Part shown: one piece after another, positions 33,397 to 44,906 of the stretch
Layout: each line of letters opens with the position of its first letter
Numbering within the stretch: the first letter of the stretch is position 1
Source of the DNA: Crotalaria pallida
Taxonomy: Eukaryota; Streptophyta; Magnoliopsida; Fabales; Fabaceae
Assembly: GCA_037953625.1 (NCBI GenBank)
Contig: CM075650.1
Location: forward strand, 45,264,206 to 45,328,205
Direction of reading: 5' to 3'
Length of the DNA: 64,000 bases
Made by a program: the position numbers and the translations under genes
Notes under the pieces: generated by a model
What the model was told of the DNA's origin: nothing
Database searches by the model: none
What the model saw: the letters and a program-made list of their open reading frames with translations, nothing else

Positions 33397-33779
33397 CTTG
33401 ATTAAAAGAGAAAGCAAGTATAAGGAATTTTTGTTATTGGTAAGTTCAAATAACAGAGCACAAAAGAAAGATACGAAATATACATCAACTAAAAACTACT
33501 CGTTGACTATGTTTTTGGAATTTGGAATTTCTTATTTTGAATTGAAGAAATTTATTGGGGCAGTGATTAGTTATGCAAGTTGTATGAATGTTATGTGTAT
33601 TGATTAAATGAGTGGTGATAGATGAGGTTTGGAAAGTCAATGGTGGAAAGAATGGTGGAAAATCATTGATGTGTTGTTTTTGGGAGGAAAAAGTGGAGAT
33701 GAAAATTCTCTTATTAGATAATATATTTAATATCAATTAAATCACCTACATTTGAAAAGGTAATGTGGAGTAAGCATTT

Positions 33780-34390
33780 TCCGAAAAGTGTTAGTTAGGA
33801 TGGTAGTGTTAAAGGACTTGACCCCATGTCAACCAGAGTCCAAGTATTTGGCATACCATGTAGTCAAGACTGATCCAAATCACTCGGGCCTACGGCCAAC
33901 CCTTGATACTTGTGCATTTGCTTCAACATAGCACCTTGCACAGAATCATGCCAACCTAGCCGAGGACCCAATACTCCATTAAGCGCTCATGTCCTACCGA
34001 GATTCTCTCCTACAATCTCGCATGACCGCAAGAGCTGGCAACATGTAGATCCACTCAGGAACTAGGGGAACATTTCACGATATTATTCTCTCCCAAATTT
34101 TAGGAAACACAATCCCAGTCCTACAAACACATGAAAACCCATTCACGCGCTGCCTCCCTCCTATAAGTAGCTCTACGTGTTGGGGGCTAAGGTACGTTCC
34201 CTAATCCCTAAGTTGAAACTTTGCACACATAGTTGACTAGGAAGATTTAGGATACTCCAATTGGATATTCTGAAAACCTAAATGTCCTACATCAAACTCT
34301 TGACTGTGTTAGGGTTTAAGACCTTCACTTGTTCTTACTGCTCAACCGGTCAAGGACACTACAACACTAATCTAATAAATTAGAGGTATA
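33780..34390 (+). repeat. Possible LTR-type sequence, family unknown
   Basis: More GC-rich than its flanks and non-coding, with CTATAAGTAGCTC (TATA-like) followed by a plausible leader. It reads like an LTR regulatory region, but I found neither matching ends nor a target duplication. Confidence 0.3.
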
Positions 34391-35330
34391 TATTAAAAAA
34401 ATAAAAACGTATTTATTTGTGCAACAGGGGTATGGATTGTGCTGAAAAACCCTGGATTTGAATTTTTTTTTTTCAATTATGGATGTTGTCGTGCACTGCA
34501 AATAACATATATCAATGGATGAAATAAACAGAGAGGAATGGAACATATAAAAGATAAATTAATGTTAGAGATATTTTTTTTTTCAACAAATAAAATGATT
34601 ATTCTTCTACCATTTCATCCTTTTCCCTCTTTATTTCATTACGTTTTGTTTATTTTCATCCTTCTAAATTATCAATTATCAAACATAATAGCATAAGATC
34701 TCACTAAAACTAAGGAATTTATTTTATACCCCCTTTATTTTTTTTTACCCTACACCCTTATTTTTTTATTATACCCAAATAACCTTTTTAAAATAAAAAA
34801 CCTCCCTCCAAAACTCACTTAACCACCCTTTCTTTCTTCTTCTTCTCGACACCATCCTTTCTTCATCCTTGCTTCTCTCTCCCACTCACTATTACTTCGA
34901 AACCCATTGAATCCTTTCTTCATCATTGCCATTCCTTTTTTTTTCATTTCTTATCTCCCCACTCACTCTCACCTCTAATCAACTCTCTCCTACTCACACC
35001 CACTCAATCCTCTCTTCATCAATGCCATTCATCTTTCTCTCCATTTCCTCATCTCCTCATCCACTGTCACCTCTACCCAATGTAACACATTGGAGTTTAG
35101 AATTTGATGATAATGTTGTGAGTCTTGTGTCAATACGTACAAAACTACGTGATTGTCATGGTACGGTTTCTTCCATTGTTTTTAATTTTTTTTATGTGAA
35201 ACAAGCCCCACACTGCTGTCGAAGCGTATTGGATAGACCTAGTACGTCTAGGACACGACATATGGTATTTTTATGCGTTACACCTCGTTCAAAGCATATG
35301 ATACAAATTTTGAAATTTTGAGACGATTGT
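34391..35330. other. No gene seen; AT- and CT-rich intergenic sequence
   Basis: Homopolymer-rich stretches (34735-34800) and CT-rich sequence. The open frame at 34926-35321 is a low-complexity Ser/Pro/Leu/His product with no recognisable domain, so I do not call it a gene. Confidence 0.5.
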
Positions 35331-35455
35331 CAATACCCGGGCATATTGGAAATAAAATGTATGCCACTGTAGGCATGTAATGGGAAAAAAATTATGCCAC
35401 TTAGGGGCGTATTGGCAAAAACGGAAGAGACGTGGCATACTCCCATAGGAATCTG

Positions 35456-36838
35456 TGTAAGATAATGAAGTTATAGTTTCACAAGTTCATAAGGCCAAAA
35501 TGTTTTTCAAAATTAAGGAGAAGAAAAGAACTTTTGTGAAATAGTTTTAAGTTAGTTTTTCTGTTAAAATGTTTTTGAAAACCTATGGTTACATACTCTG
35601 CTTTAGAAAATCAACTTTATGAAAATAAGCAGAAGTAATCGATTACCTCTCCTGGATAATCGATTACTATGATTCTGAGTTGTGACCTGGGAATTTTAAT
35701 TAAAAATAATCGATTACCTGTTTTCATAATCGATTACCTTTCTCACAAGAAGTTGTTAATCGATTACTTTGTTTTAAATAATCGATTACTTTATTAAAAA
35801 TTAATTTCACTGTTTTCACAGAAAGAAGATAATCAATTACATTTGCAAAGTAATCGATTACTTTTAAGTTTTATTAAAATTCGTGTCAGAATCAATCTTA
35901 AATGTTTCCATATTTGTTTTTATATAATTGATTTTGATTTACTTTCAAAATTTGAATTTAAATATTATTTTGAAATATTTCCTTATTTGCTTTAAGAATC
36001 AAATCTTTGATTTATTTTTTAAATCTCTTTGATATGGTTTTGATTTTAAAACTTATTTTAATTTATTCCTGAAATTCTTTTTGATTTGTTTTTTGATTTT
36101 CAAAATAACTATATTTATTTATTTGTTTTTTCAAAAAGCATTTGACTAATCCTAGAATTCTATTATTCTCTTCTGAAAAAATTCACAAAAAATTCATGTT
36201 CTTCTTCTTCTTCTCTTCTTCTTCTCCTTGAACCAGTTCTTCATCGTTCATACTATTTTCTAAAGAGAAAACCCTTTGGCCTTTAAGTTTTTGAATTAAA
36301 TCTTCATTATCATAGAGCTTACTTGTTGTATCCGTGTTATTAAGAACACAAACAATTGTATCACTCTCATATTCAGTATATTCAAACAATAGTTGTAGGG
36401 AGTGAATCTCCTAGAGGAACGTGTGGCGTATTTTTAGGGTGAGGAACCCTTGTGTGATTTTTGAGGTCCCTAGCGAACGGAGGTTCCTAGTAGTGTGCGG
36501 GACGCTCTTGGTTGTAATTGGGCGCGACTCAATTTCAAGGATATAAAAAGCTCAAGCGGGTCGCTTGGGGACTGGACATAGGTCTTTCGCTGGAAAGACT
36601 GAACCAGTATAAAATTGGTTTGTGTGTTCCTCTTCCTTATCTCTTTTATTTTTCCGCATTATTTTCGTTAAATTCGTTTCTGCGCTACTCTATTTATTTT
36701 AATATCTTTCGCTTCGCCTTCAAGCTCAAATAATTAATCTCTCCATAAAACAATTTTTTTCAAACGTTCGAGTAATTTCCAATAAATTAATAAAACTTGA
36801 TTCACCCCCCCTCTCGAGGTTTGAAGCCGACTCTAACA
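35456..36838 (+). mobile_element. Solo Sirevirus-like copia LTR
   Basis: Its end (CACCCCCCCTCTCGAGG..CTCTAACA) and the segment GAACCAGTATAAAATTGGT match the corresponding parts of the copia LTR at 38042-39607 (GAACCAGGATAAAATTGGT, poly-C then TCTAG). It carries eight copies of the palindrome TAATCGATTA (35635-35860; the first extends to GTAATCGATTAC). The left boundary is approximate, and no target duplication was identified. Confidence 0.6.
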
Positions 36839-38041
36839 TATTGTACACCTACTGAGTTATTACTCTTATCTATAATGTAGTCTGTAATAGGTAGTAGGTA
36901 GGAAATAGCAACAAGGTCACGACAATCACTTTCCACGTATTGCTTATACCAAGTCTTCAGTGTTGTGAACTTCACAGACCCGGTACTTGATTTATCAACT
37001 TTTCAAGACTTATCAACTTCATAATTGACATCAAAAGGGGGATCCTCAAGATTAAATGAGCAAGAATCCCTCTAAGCCATGAATTCTTTCAAAGTATTGA
37101 TGGCTTGAACCACAGGACCTTGAGATTTGGTGTCAATCTTGGAACCCTGATATGTTGGGTTCAGAACCGAACCCATGACCATAATTGTTGAAAGAGATGC
37201 AAGATATTTGGTTTTTTGGGAACCATGTTTTCTTGATCTTTTGGTAATAAAGGAAGAGCTTTAGTATTTGTAGGATCACAAGGTAAGGCAACATCAAGAG
37301 CAGAAAAACTCTCGTTGAAGCCTTCAATTTGGATGTCAGAAGAAGATTTCAACTAATCTGGAGGGCTTTGTGATTGATGTTTTTAATTACTTTCAGCCTG
37401 TCAAGATACAAGAAGAGTTGAAAAAGATTGTATCGACAAAGAAATTGTTACACAAAGAGTTAAGTAAAATTGTTACCTCAAGTCGTCAACTATTAATGCA
37501 AGGAAAAATGTCATCTTCCATCACGATAAAAGGAGAAGAATCACTTGAGCTTTGTGCTTCATCGTTAAGACCGTTGCCATCTTCTTTATCCACATCTTCT
37601 TGTAAGAGAACCGCTTAGACGACATCCTTAAGAGACATGTGACCTTGTTCTTCTTGTTTTGGGATAGACTCGTCGACATCAGGAATTCATTCAATCTGAT
37701 ATTGAACAGGTTCATCGACATTAAAAACTTGTTTTACTTGATCTTGTGTAGGACGATCAATGTCAGGAGTTGGAGGAACTTCATTGTTCACAAACAAATT
37801 ATTTACGACTTCAATGGCTCTGTCATCTTCTGCATTTTCATTATATAAATTTCTTTGAGGACTAGGAACTTGAAGATGATCAACTAGGACATGGAAGGGA
37901 GAAGAAGAAACTATAGAAGTCGGTGTTGACACTTTAAGCTTACGAGAACGAGGAATGAGAGCCTAAAATAGAAAAGAAGCATTTTGGTAAGAATTAACTT
38001 AAAAGGCGTAAAGAAGACTAGAAATAAAGAAAGGTTACCTC

Positions 38042-39607
38042 TGTAAAATCAAGTCAAGTCTCCGATTAAGGTGGATTAATTTTGATGATGACAATGTAAT
38101 TAAATTATGGACTTAATTTGAAGAATGCAAGCCCAACAATAAAGAAGATCAAATGCTTAGTTTAATTATTCATTCTCATTTATTCTTATTGTATTTTATT
38201 TTATTTATGAGAGTGGGTAGTTTAGGTTTTTATTCTCACATAAGGTCAAATGATATTCATGCATGAAAGGTTGAGATTAAAACCAATCAGACTTGAGAAG
38301 AGAATTGAAAACAATGTTAGAAAAACTTAATTTTTCCAACATTGAGCAATTCACTCGAGTGATTCTCAATTCACTCGAGTGATTTATGAATTTTCAGTAA
38401 TATAGCCGTTGGATAAAGTAAAAAGGCAACACTATCAGAGTTGACTAAAACACTCGAGTGTTTTCAAAAAGACTCGAGTGATTTAGGTCTGTCAGCAAAT
38501 TTTTTAAACGTTAGAAGAGGACAAAAAGGGAGAATAACTTGGTTTTTCCTTCCTTTTTGTCCCCTCACTTATATTCTGAATAGTGGCCATTATCCAAGGG
38601 AAGAAGCTTACACTCTTTCATTGATTCTCTCTCTCTCAAGTGTTAAAATCATTTTCTCTCTCTAAACTCAACCAAGCATTCATCTTTATTATTTGTCTTA
38701 GTGAGTTAAGAGAGTGTGCTTCATTTGTAAGAGAATTATTTGTTGTAAAATTCTCAAACACTTTAGCTTGTTTAGAAAATCTTGGTGAGGTATCCAAGTA
38801 CTTGGTGAGGTATCCAAGTTCTCAAGCCTTGGGAGGTTCTCAAGCACAAAGACTAAGAGGATTCTTAGCTTGGTGGGCTCTTGGAGGTTCCAAGGAGCTT
38901 AAGAAGAAGGGACTCTTCATCACCAAATCAAGTTGGGGTAGAAAGTTCAAGAGTTTGGTACACTCTTGAAAAGGGTTAGGATTGAGTGAGGAATCTCAAT
39001 TTATCCTTGTAATTTCTAACAATTTGATCACTAGTAGAAACTCCTAAGTTGATTAGGGGGACTGGATTAGCACTCTAGATTGAGTGTGAACCAGGATAAA
39101 ATTGGTGTTGTCTCTCTCTTTTATAGCTTTCTTAGTTTTCAAGTAAAACCAAACCCTAAGTTCTCTAGAAAGGGGCTTTTATAATTCTAGTAGCAATTGG
39201 TTGCAATTAACTTGTTTTCAACTTGTTTTAACTTAGTTTAATTGCCTTCTACTTTGATTTATATCTGCCCTGGATTAGTCTTTAAGAAATTGAATCATCT
39301 TGCTAAATTTCTCTGAAACTGCTCCTTTCTGTTCTGCATAAAACACTCGAGTGTTTTTCAATTCACTCGAGTATTTCGTAGCATTTCACTCGAGTGTTCT
39401 TCATTTTCACGCGAGTGTTTTTCAGGTTTTCTGAAAAACACGCGAGTGTTTTTAAATTCACTCGAGTAAATTGCCCAGTTTCAGAAAAACAAGCTTTCGA
39501 TCAATTATCTTTTAATTGCACCGAAAATTAGTCACTGTTGCTTCCATATTACTATTCACCCCCCCCCCCCTCTAGTAATTGCTAAGCCCGCTTGTTGGTT
39601 TCCAACA
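38042..39607 (+). repeat. 5' LTR of the copia element with CACTCGAGTG array
   Basis: It starts TGTAAAATCAAG and ends CCAACA. It holds about ten copies of ACTCGAGT-type palindromes: near 38352, 38371, 38451, 38471, then a dense group at 39345-39470 that includes two CACGCGAGTG variants. It also has a short direct duplication (TTGGTGAGGTATCCAAGT) at 38783 and 38802. Confidence 0.9.
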
Positions 39608-39609
39608 AG

Positions 39610-39621
39610 TGGTATCAGAGC
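39610..39621 (+). other. Primer-binding site of the copia element
   Basis: TGGTATCAGAGC, complementary to initiator methionine tRNA, two bases after the 5' LTR end. Confidence 0.9.
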
Positions 39622-39676
39622 TCGGTCGAAAGATCGAGCGTAAAAGCTTTTTCGAAAAAGATCCTTTTGGAAACAA

Positions 39677-41470
39677 ATGGGCTCTAGCAATCAACAAGAA
39701 GGGTCTATGTCTCTTAACCGACCTCCATTCTTCAATGGTGAAGATTATTCTTATTGGAAGGTTAGGATGAGAGTGTTTGTAGAAGCAATAGACACCGATA
39801 TTTGGGATGCAATTGAAAAAGGTCCTTATATTCCTAGAAGAGTGATTAATGGTGAAGTCATTGTTATTCCTAGGACAAGTTGGAATGAAGATGATAAAAA
39901 GAAAGTTTCATATGATTTAAAAGCTAAAATTATCATCTTCTCCGCTTTGTCCAAAAATGAATTTCATAGGATTTCACAATGTCAATCGGCTAAAGAAATG
40001 TGGGATACCTTGCAAATCACTCATGAGGGAACTAGTGAAGTTAGAGACTCAAGATTAAATGCTTTAACTCATGAATATGAGCTCTTTCATATGTTCCCTA
40101 ATGAGTCTATCAATGATATGCAAACAAGGTTCACACATATCGTTAACCAATTGATTGGCTTAGGAAAGGAATTTAGAGATGGTGAAACTACTAACAAAGT
40201 CTTGAGATGTCTTGATAGGAGATGGCAACCTAAGGTGACCGCCATCAAGGAAGCTAAGGATGTAAAATCTATGGACTTGACCACCTTGTTTGGGAAGCTC
40301 CAAGAACATGAGATGGAACTATCAAGACTTCACTTAAATGAAGATTCGGACAAGAAAAAGAAGAGCATCTCTCTAAAAGCCTCAACCAAAATGTCAAAAG
40401 AGGATGAAGATGAATCTTCAAGTGAAGGCTCCGATCGTGCTCTAAATGAGGAAGACATTAATTTATTTGCCAAGAGGTTCAACAAATTCCTCAAGGGCAA
40501 AAAGGGTAGTTCATCATTCTCTAAGGACAAGAGACCTCAAGACAAAAGAATCAAGGATAGAAAGCCAAGAAACAAAAGCTCAAGTGAAATTGTGAAATGT
40601 CATGAGTGTGGTGGGATAGGACACATAAGAATGGAATGTCCCACCTACTTGAGAAAGAATGAGAAGAAGACTCAAGATGGCAAGGGGAAAAGAGCTTACA
40701 TTGTTTGGGATGAACCGGAAAAGGATTCCAAGTCATCCTCAAGTAGTTCGGATGATGAGGAAGCCAAGCTATGCCTCATGGCCAAGAATGACAATGAAGC
40801 CTCCTCAAGTAGTGAAAGAAATGACAATGAGAGTGAGGATGAGGTATCATCTAACTATTCTTACACCTCCTCTCATACTATTTCTTATGATGATTTGCTA
40901 AATGAGTATAATGAAATGTTAACTCAATTTGAAAGACTTGCTAAAGTTAACAAAGAAAAAGGAAAGAAGCTTTTGGAGTATCAAAAGGAAATCAATGAAT
41001 TATAAAAATCTATTAATGATTTGAAACTCCAAAATGCATCCTTGGAACTTGCTAACTCTAGTCATGTTTGTGAGAATGCAAATCAATCATATACCATCAC
41101 TCATTGTGAAAAGTGTTGTGTGCTTGAAAATGAAGTTAATGATTTGAAAATCAAACTCAACACTTTTAACAAAAGTGATAGAAACCTAGATCGGTTAATT
41201 GGTTCTCTTAGACACAATTCAAACAAAACCGGTCTAGGATATGTCCACAAGAAAAAGAAAAATAAAGAGGTTGGTTCATTCTCAAAAATTGATTTTACAA
41301 AGAAACCAACTTGCTTTTATTGTGAAAAATTTGGACATACAAACAATAAGTGCCATATCAAAAATTTTGGAATTCAAAATGGTACTTATGTTTGGATTAA
41401 GAAGGAAGAATCATCCAAGACTAACAAAAAGGGACCCAACATAATTTGGGTACCCAAAATGAGCAAGTGA
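39677..41470 (+). pseudogene. Copia gag with one in-frame stop
   Basis: Starts at ATG 39677. Residues 1-210 are the capsid-like UBN2/Retrotran_gag region (FNGEDYSYWKVRMR, LHEYELFHM-type helices). A first zinc knuckle CHECGGIGHIRMEC (CX2CX4HX4C) lies near residue 308, followed by a Ser/Asp/Glu-rich linker. A TAA at 41003-41005 interrupts the frame at codon 443. The same frame then continues from 41006 to 41470 through a coiled-coil-like segment to a second knuckle CFYCEKFGHTNNKC. Two knuckles and a long gag fit Sireviruses. The stop is probably a point mutation. Confidence 0.85.
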
Positions 41471-41483
41471 TTGTGTCTTGTAG

Positions 41484-44400
41484 GTGTGCCTAAGAACCGG
41501 AAAGCAACTTTGGATACTTGATAGTGGATGTTCTAGGCACGTGACGGGAGATAAGCGACACTTCATTGAGCTTACTCCTAAGGAAAAGGGATATGTCACA
41601 TATGGGGACAACAACAAAGGCAAAATACTTGGTATAGGTAAAATTGGTAATTCTTCCAACTTGGTTATTGATAATGTACTTTATGTTCAAGGATTAGAAC
41701 ATAATCTTTTGAGCATTAGTCAATTATGTGATATTGGTAACCATGTATTATTTACCTCTATTCATTGTCTCATAAAAAGTGACAAAGATGAATCTATCAA
41801 ATTTGTTGGAAAAAGGTCTAATAACACTTACATGGTTGAATTGAATAATATCACTTCTTTAGTTTCAAAATGTTTAATTACCAAAGAAAGTGATACTTGG
41901 TTATGGCATCGTAGGACCGCTCACATTAATATAAATCAACTTAAGAAACTTCAATCCAAAGACTTAGTAGTTGGTTTACCAAAGCTCAATTTTCAAATTA
42001 AAGGTGATTGCACTCCTTGCAAGAAGTGCAAACAAACTAAAAATCATTTTGGTTCCAAAAATGATGTGTCCACAACAAGACCATTGGAAATGCTTCATAT
42101 GGACTTGTTTGGACCTTCTCAAGTAAAAAGCTTTGGTGGCAACTACTATGCCTTGGTGATTGTTGATGATTTTTCAATATTTACATGGACATTATTTTTA
42201 AGTGCTAAGAGTGAGGCCTACAAGTCTTTTAAACGCCATATTAAGCTTGCACAAAACCAAGTAAACCAAAAAGTGATTATAATTCGAACCGACCATGGAG
42301 GTGAATTTGAAAACTATAAATTTGATAGATTTTGTGATAAGCATGGAATTGAGCACCAATATTCGGCACCTAGAACTCCACAACAAAATGGAGTTGTTGA
42401 GAGGAAAAATAGGGTGCTAGAGGAACTTGCTAGAACCATGTTAAATGATTCTCAAGTACCTCAATACTTTTGGGCCGATGCCGTTAATACGGCTTGTTAT
42501 GTAATGAATAGAATTTTAATTAGGCCCATGATAAAGAAAACCCCCTATGAGCTTTACAAAGGTAGAAAACCCAATATATCCCATTTCCATGTTTTTGGAT
42601 GCAAAGTGTACATTTTAAACAATGGAAAAGATCAACTTGGAAAATTTGATTCTAAATCGGATGAGGGAATATTTTTGGGTTACTCTTCTCATAGCAAAGC
42701 TTTTAGATTTTATAATAAACGAACTATGACTATTGAAGAATCTATTCACATTGTTTTTAATGAGTCTTCGAAAGAAGATAGTGTTTTATGTGATGGTAGT
42801 GATGATGGACTTGAGATTTCAAATGTTGACAAAGAGATGGAAAAATCAAAGGATGAAGGAGAAGTCAAAGATGAACTTGATCCGGCTTGGAAAACGGTGA
42901 AAGCTCACCCTATTGACAATGTCATAGGAGATCTTTCAAAGGGAGTATTAACTCGTAGGTCAATTCAAAACATTTGTCATTTTGTTTCCTTTGTTCCTCA
43001 AATCGAACCAAATTCAATTAAGGAAGCAATTATGGATGAACATTGGGTTATGGTCATGCAAGAAGAACTAAATCAATTTATTAGAAATGATGTTTGGGAA
43101 TTAGTGCCTATACCAGATGATCATACCATAATTGGTTTAAAATGGATTTATAGAAATAAACTTGATGAATCCGGTTTGATTATAAGAAACAAAGCGAGAC
43201 TTGTTGCCCAAGGGTACAACCAAGAGGAAGGTGTTGATTATGATGAGACCTTTGCTCCGGTTGCACGTCTTGAGGCAATCCGAATCTTGCTTGCCTTTGC
43301 ATCAATCATGAATTTTACTCTTTATCAAATGGATGTCAAGAGTGCTTTCTTGAATGGTTTCATAAATGAAGAAGTGTATGTTAAGCAACCACCCGGTTTT
43401 GAAAGTCATGAGTTTCCAAACCATGTTTACAAGTTGAAAAAGGCACTTTATGGATTAAAACAAGCTCCTAGAGCTTGGTATGATCGATTAAGTACCTTTC
43501 TATTAGAAAATGGCTTTCAAAGGGGAAAGGTTGATAATACACTATTCATCTACAAAACCAAAGAGGACATTTTTTTAGTGCAAATATATGTAGATGATAT
43601 TATCTTTGGTGCCACTAACATGTCCTTGTGTAGAAAGTTCTCTAATTTGATGAAAAAAGAATTTGAAATGTCCATGATGGGGGAGCTCAAGTTCTTCCTA
43701 GGACTTCAAATCAAGCAAGTCAAGGAGGGGATTTTTGTGCATCAAGGAAAATATTGCAAGGAGCTCCTTGGAAAATTCGGAATGGACAAATGCAAAGAAG
43801 CATACACTCCCATGAGCACAACATGCTACCTAGACAAGGATGACATAGGTAAACCGGTTGATGTTAGTAAATATAGGGGCATGATAGGTAGTCTTCTAAA
43901 TCTTACAGCATCTAGACCGAATATTATGTTTAGTGTATGCATGTGTGCCCGTTTTCAAGCAAATCCTAAAGAATCACACCTATCCGCAGTTAAACATATT
44001 TCTAAATATCTTAAAGGGACAATTAACATCGGATTATGGTATCCTAGGGATGCTAGTCTTAGTTTAGTTGGCTATTCGGATTCCGACTTTGCGGAATGCA
44101 AGCTTGATCGCAAAAGCACTAGTGGTACTTGCCATTTATTGGGAAGTTCATTAGTGTCATGGTTTTCTAAAAAGCAAGCTTGTGTTTCTCTTTCCACCGC
44201 CGAAGCGGAATATAACGCCGCCGGTAGTTGTTGTGCTCAACTCTTGTGGATGAAACAACAATTATCGGATTTTGGTTTAAAATTAGAAAGTGTTCCATTA
44301 AAATGCGATAACACGAGTGCCATTAATCTAACTAAGAATCCGGTATATCACTCAAGGACTAAACACATTGAAATTAGACATCATTTCCTAAGGGATCATG

Positions 44401-44540
44401 TTCAAAAGGGTGATTGCACAATTGAATTTGTAAGTACCACAAATCAATTAGCGGACATTTTTACAAAACCTTTGCCAAGGGATACCTTCTATCATATAAG
44501 AAGGGAACTTGGTATTTTAAAGGAGTCAAGTATAAACTAA
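41484..44540 (+). CDS. pol: Copia pol: protease, integrase, reverse transcriptase, RNase H
   Basis: An open 1018-codon frame without an initiating ATG at its left edge; it lies in a different frame from gag. Domains in order: aspartic protease (ILDSGCSRHVTG, near residues 11-24); GAG-pre-integrase zinc motif (LWHRRTAH..CTPCKKCKQ); integrase core with the D,D,E residues in HMDLFGP, RTDHGGEF and NGVVERKNR; reverse transcriptase (LKWIYRNKLDESG, QMDVKSAFLNG, YVDD in QIYVDDIIFG); and RNase H (YSDSDFAECKLDRKSTSG, STAEAEY, ADIFTKPL). All catalytic motifs look intact. No env-like ORF follows. The gag-pol junction has TGA at 41468 and TAG at 41481, so pol cannot be read through from gag in this copy without a frame change. 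Confidence 0.9.
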   Translation: MCLRTGKQLWILDSGCSRHVTGDKRHFIELTPKEKGYVTYGDNNKGKILGIGKIGNSSNLVIDNVLYVQGLEHNLLSISQLCDIGNHVLFTSIHCLIKSDKDESIKFVGKRSNNTYMVELNNITSLVSKCLITKESDTWLWHRRTAHININQLKKLQSKDLVVGLPKLNFQIKGDCTPCKKCKQTKNHFGSKNDVSTTRPLEMLHMDLFGPSQVKSFGGNYYALVIVDDFSIFTWTLFLSAKSEAYKSFKRHIKLAQNQVNQKVIIIRTDHGGEFENYKFDRFCDKHGIEHQYSAPRTPQQNGVVERKNRVLEELARTMLNDSQVPQYFWADAVNTACYVMNRILIRPMIKKTPYELYKGRKPNISHFHVFGCKVYILNNGKDQLGKFDSKSDEGIFLGYSSHSKAFRFYNKRTMTIEESIHIVFNESSKEDSVLCDGSDDGLEISNVDKEMEKSKDEGEVKDELDPAWKTVKAHPIDNVIGDLSKGVLTRRSIQNICHFVSFVPQIEPNSIKEAIMDEHWVMVMQEELNQFIRNDVWELVPIPDDHTIIGLKWIYRNKLDESGLIIRNKARLVAQGYNQEEGVDYDETFAPVARLEAIRILLAFASIMNFTLYQMDVKSAFLNGFINEEVYVKQPPGFESHEFPNHVYKLKKALYGLKQAPRAWYDRLSTFLLENGFQRGKVDNTLFIYKTKEDIFLVQIYVDDIIFGATNMSLCRKFSNLMKKEFEMSMMGELKFFLGLQIKQVKEGIFVHQGKYCKELLGKFGMDKCKEAYTPMSTTCYLDKDDIGKPVDVSKYRGMIGSLLNLTASRPNIMFSVCMCARFQANPKESHLSAVKHISKYLKGTINIGLWYPRDASLSLVGYSDSDFAECKLDRKSTSGTCHLLGSSLVSWFSKKQACVSLSTAEAEYNAAGSCCAQLLWMKQQLSDFGLKLESVPLKCDNTSAINLTKNPVYHSRTKHIEIRHHFLRDHVQKGDCTIEFVSTTNQLADIFTKPLPRDTFYHIRRELGILKESSIN

Positions 44541-44739
44541 TTGATTTGTGCCATTTGAAAATCACCAAGTGTGTCTAACTTTAGTGTGTGGTGATACTTG
44601 TTTGTAATTACCTTGAAGATGTTATAAATTTGTGTCTTTAATTGTGTGTGATCATGTCTCCTATCTATTGGTTTCATTAAATGTGTTTGATTTTGTGCTT
44701 TTGTGTTTCAAAACTGAGTTTTTCTGCATATCTGATAAA

Positions 44740-44906
44740 AACACTCGAGTGTTTCGTAAATTCACTCGAGTAAATTGCCCAGTTTCAGAAAAACAAGCTT
44801 TTGATCAATTATCTTTTAATTGCACCGAAAATTAGTCACTGTTGCTTCCATATTACTATTCACCCCCCCTCTAGTAATTGCTAAGCCCGCTTGTTGGTTT
44901 CCAACA
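44740..44906 (+). repeat. Truncated 3' LTR of the copia element
   Basis: Matches the last ~150-170 bp of the 5' LTR and ends CCAACA, followed by the target duplication. The remaining ~1.4 kb and the polypurine tract are absent. The breakpoint lies near CACTCGAGTG copies (44742-44770), suggesting deletion between these short repeats. Confidence 0.85.

Larger units (their letters stand above)
38042..44906 (+). mobile_element. Sirevirus-like Ty1-copia retrotransposon
   Basis: The element is flanked by a perfect 5-bp duplication ACCTC (38037-38041 and 44907-44911). It has a 1566-bp 5' LTR (38042-39607), a primer site (39610-39621), gag (39677-41470) and pol (41484-44540). Only a roughly 170-bp end piece of the 3' LTR remains (about 44740-44906). 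Comparing the shared LTR end, I see one substitution plus a poly-C length change (12 versus 7 C), so the insertion is fairly young. With no complete 3' LTR, a gag stop codon and a frame break before pol, it is not autonomous. Confidence 0.9.

Noticed and set aside
34926..35321. 131-codon frame as a gene
   Set aside because: Low-complexity Ser/Pro/Leu/His composition at its start, no domain, and no splice or regulatory context.
35635..35862. CRISPR-like array of TAATCGATTA repeats
   Set aside because: Repeats are 10-12 bp palindromes with irregular spacing in a plant LTR, so it is not a prokaryotic array.
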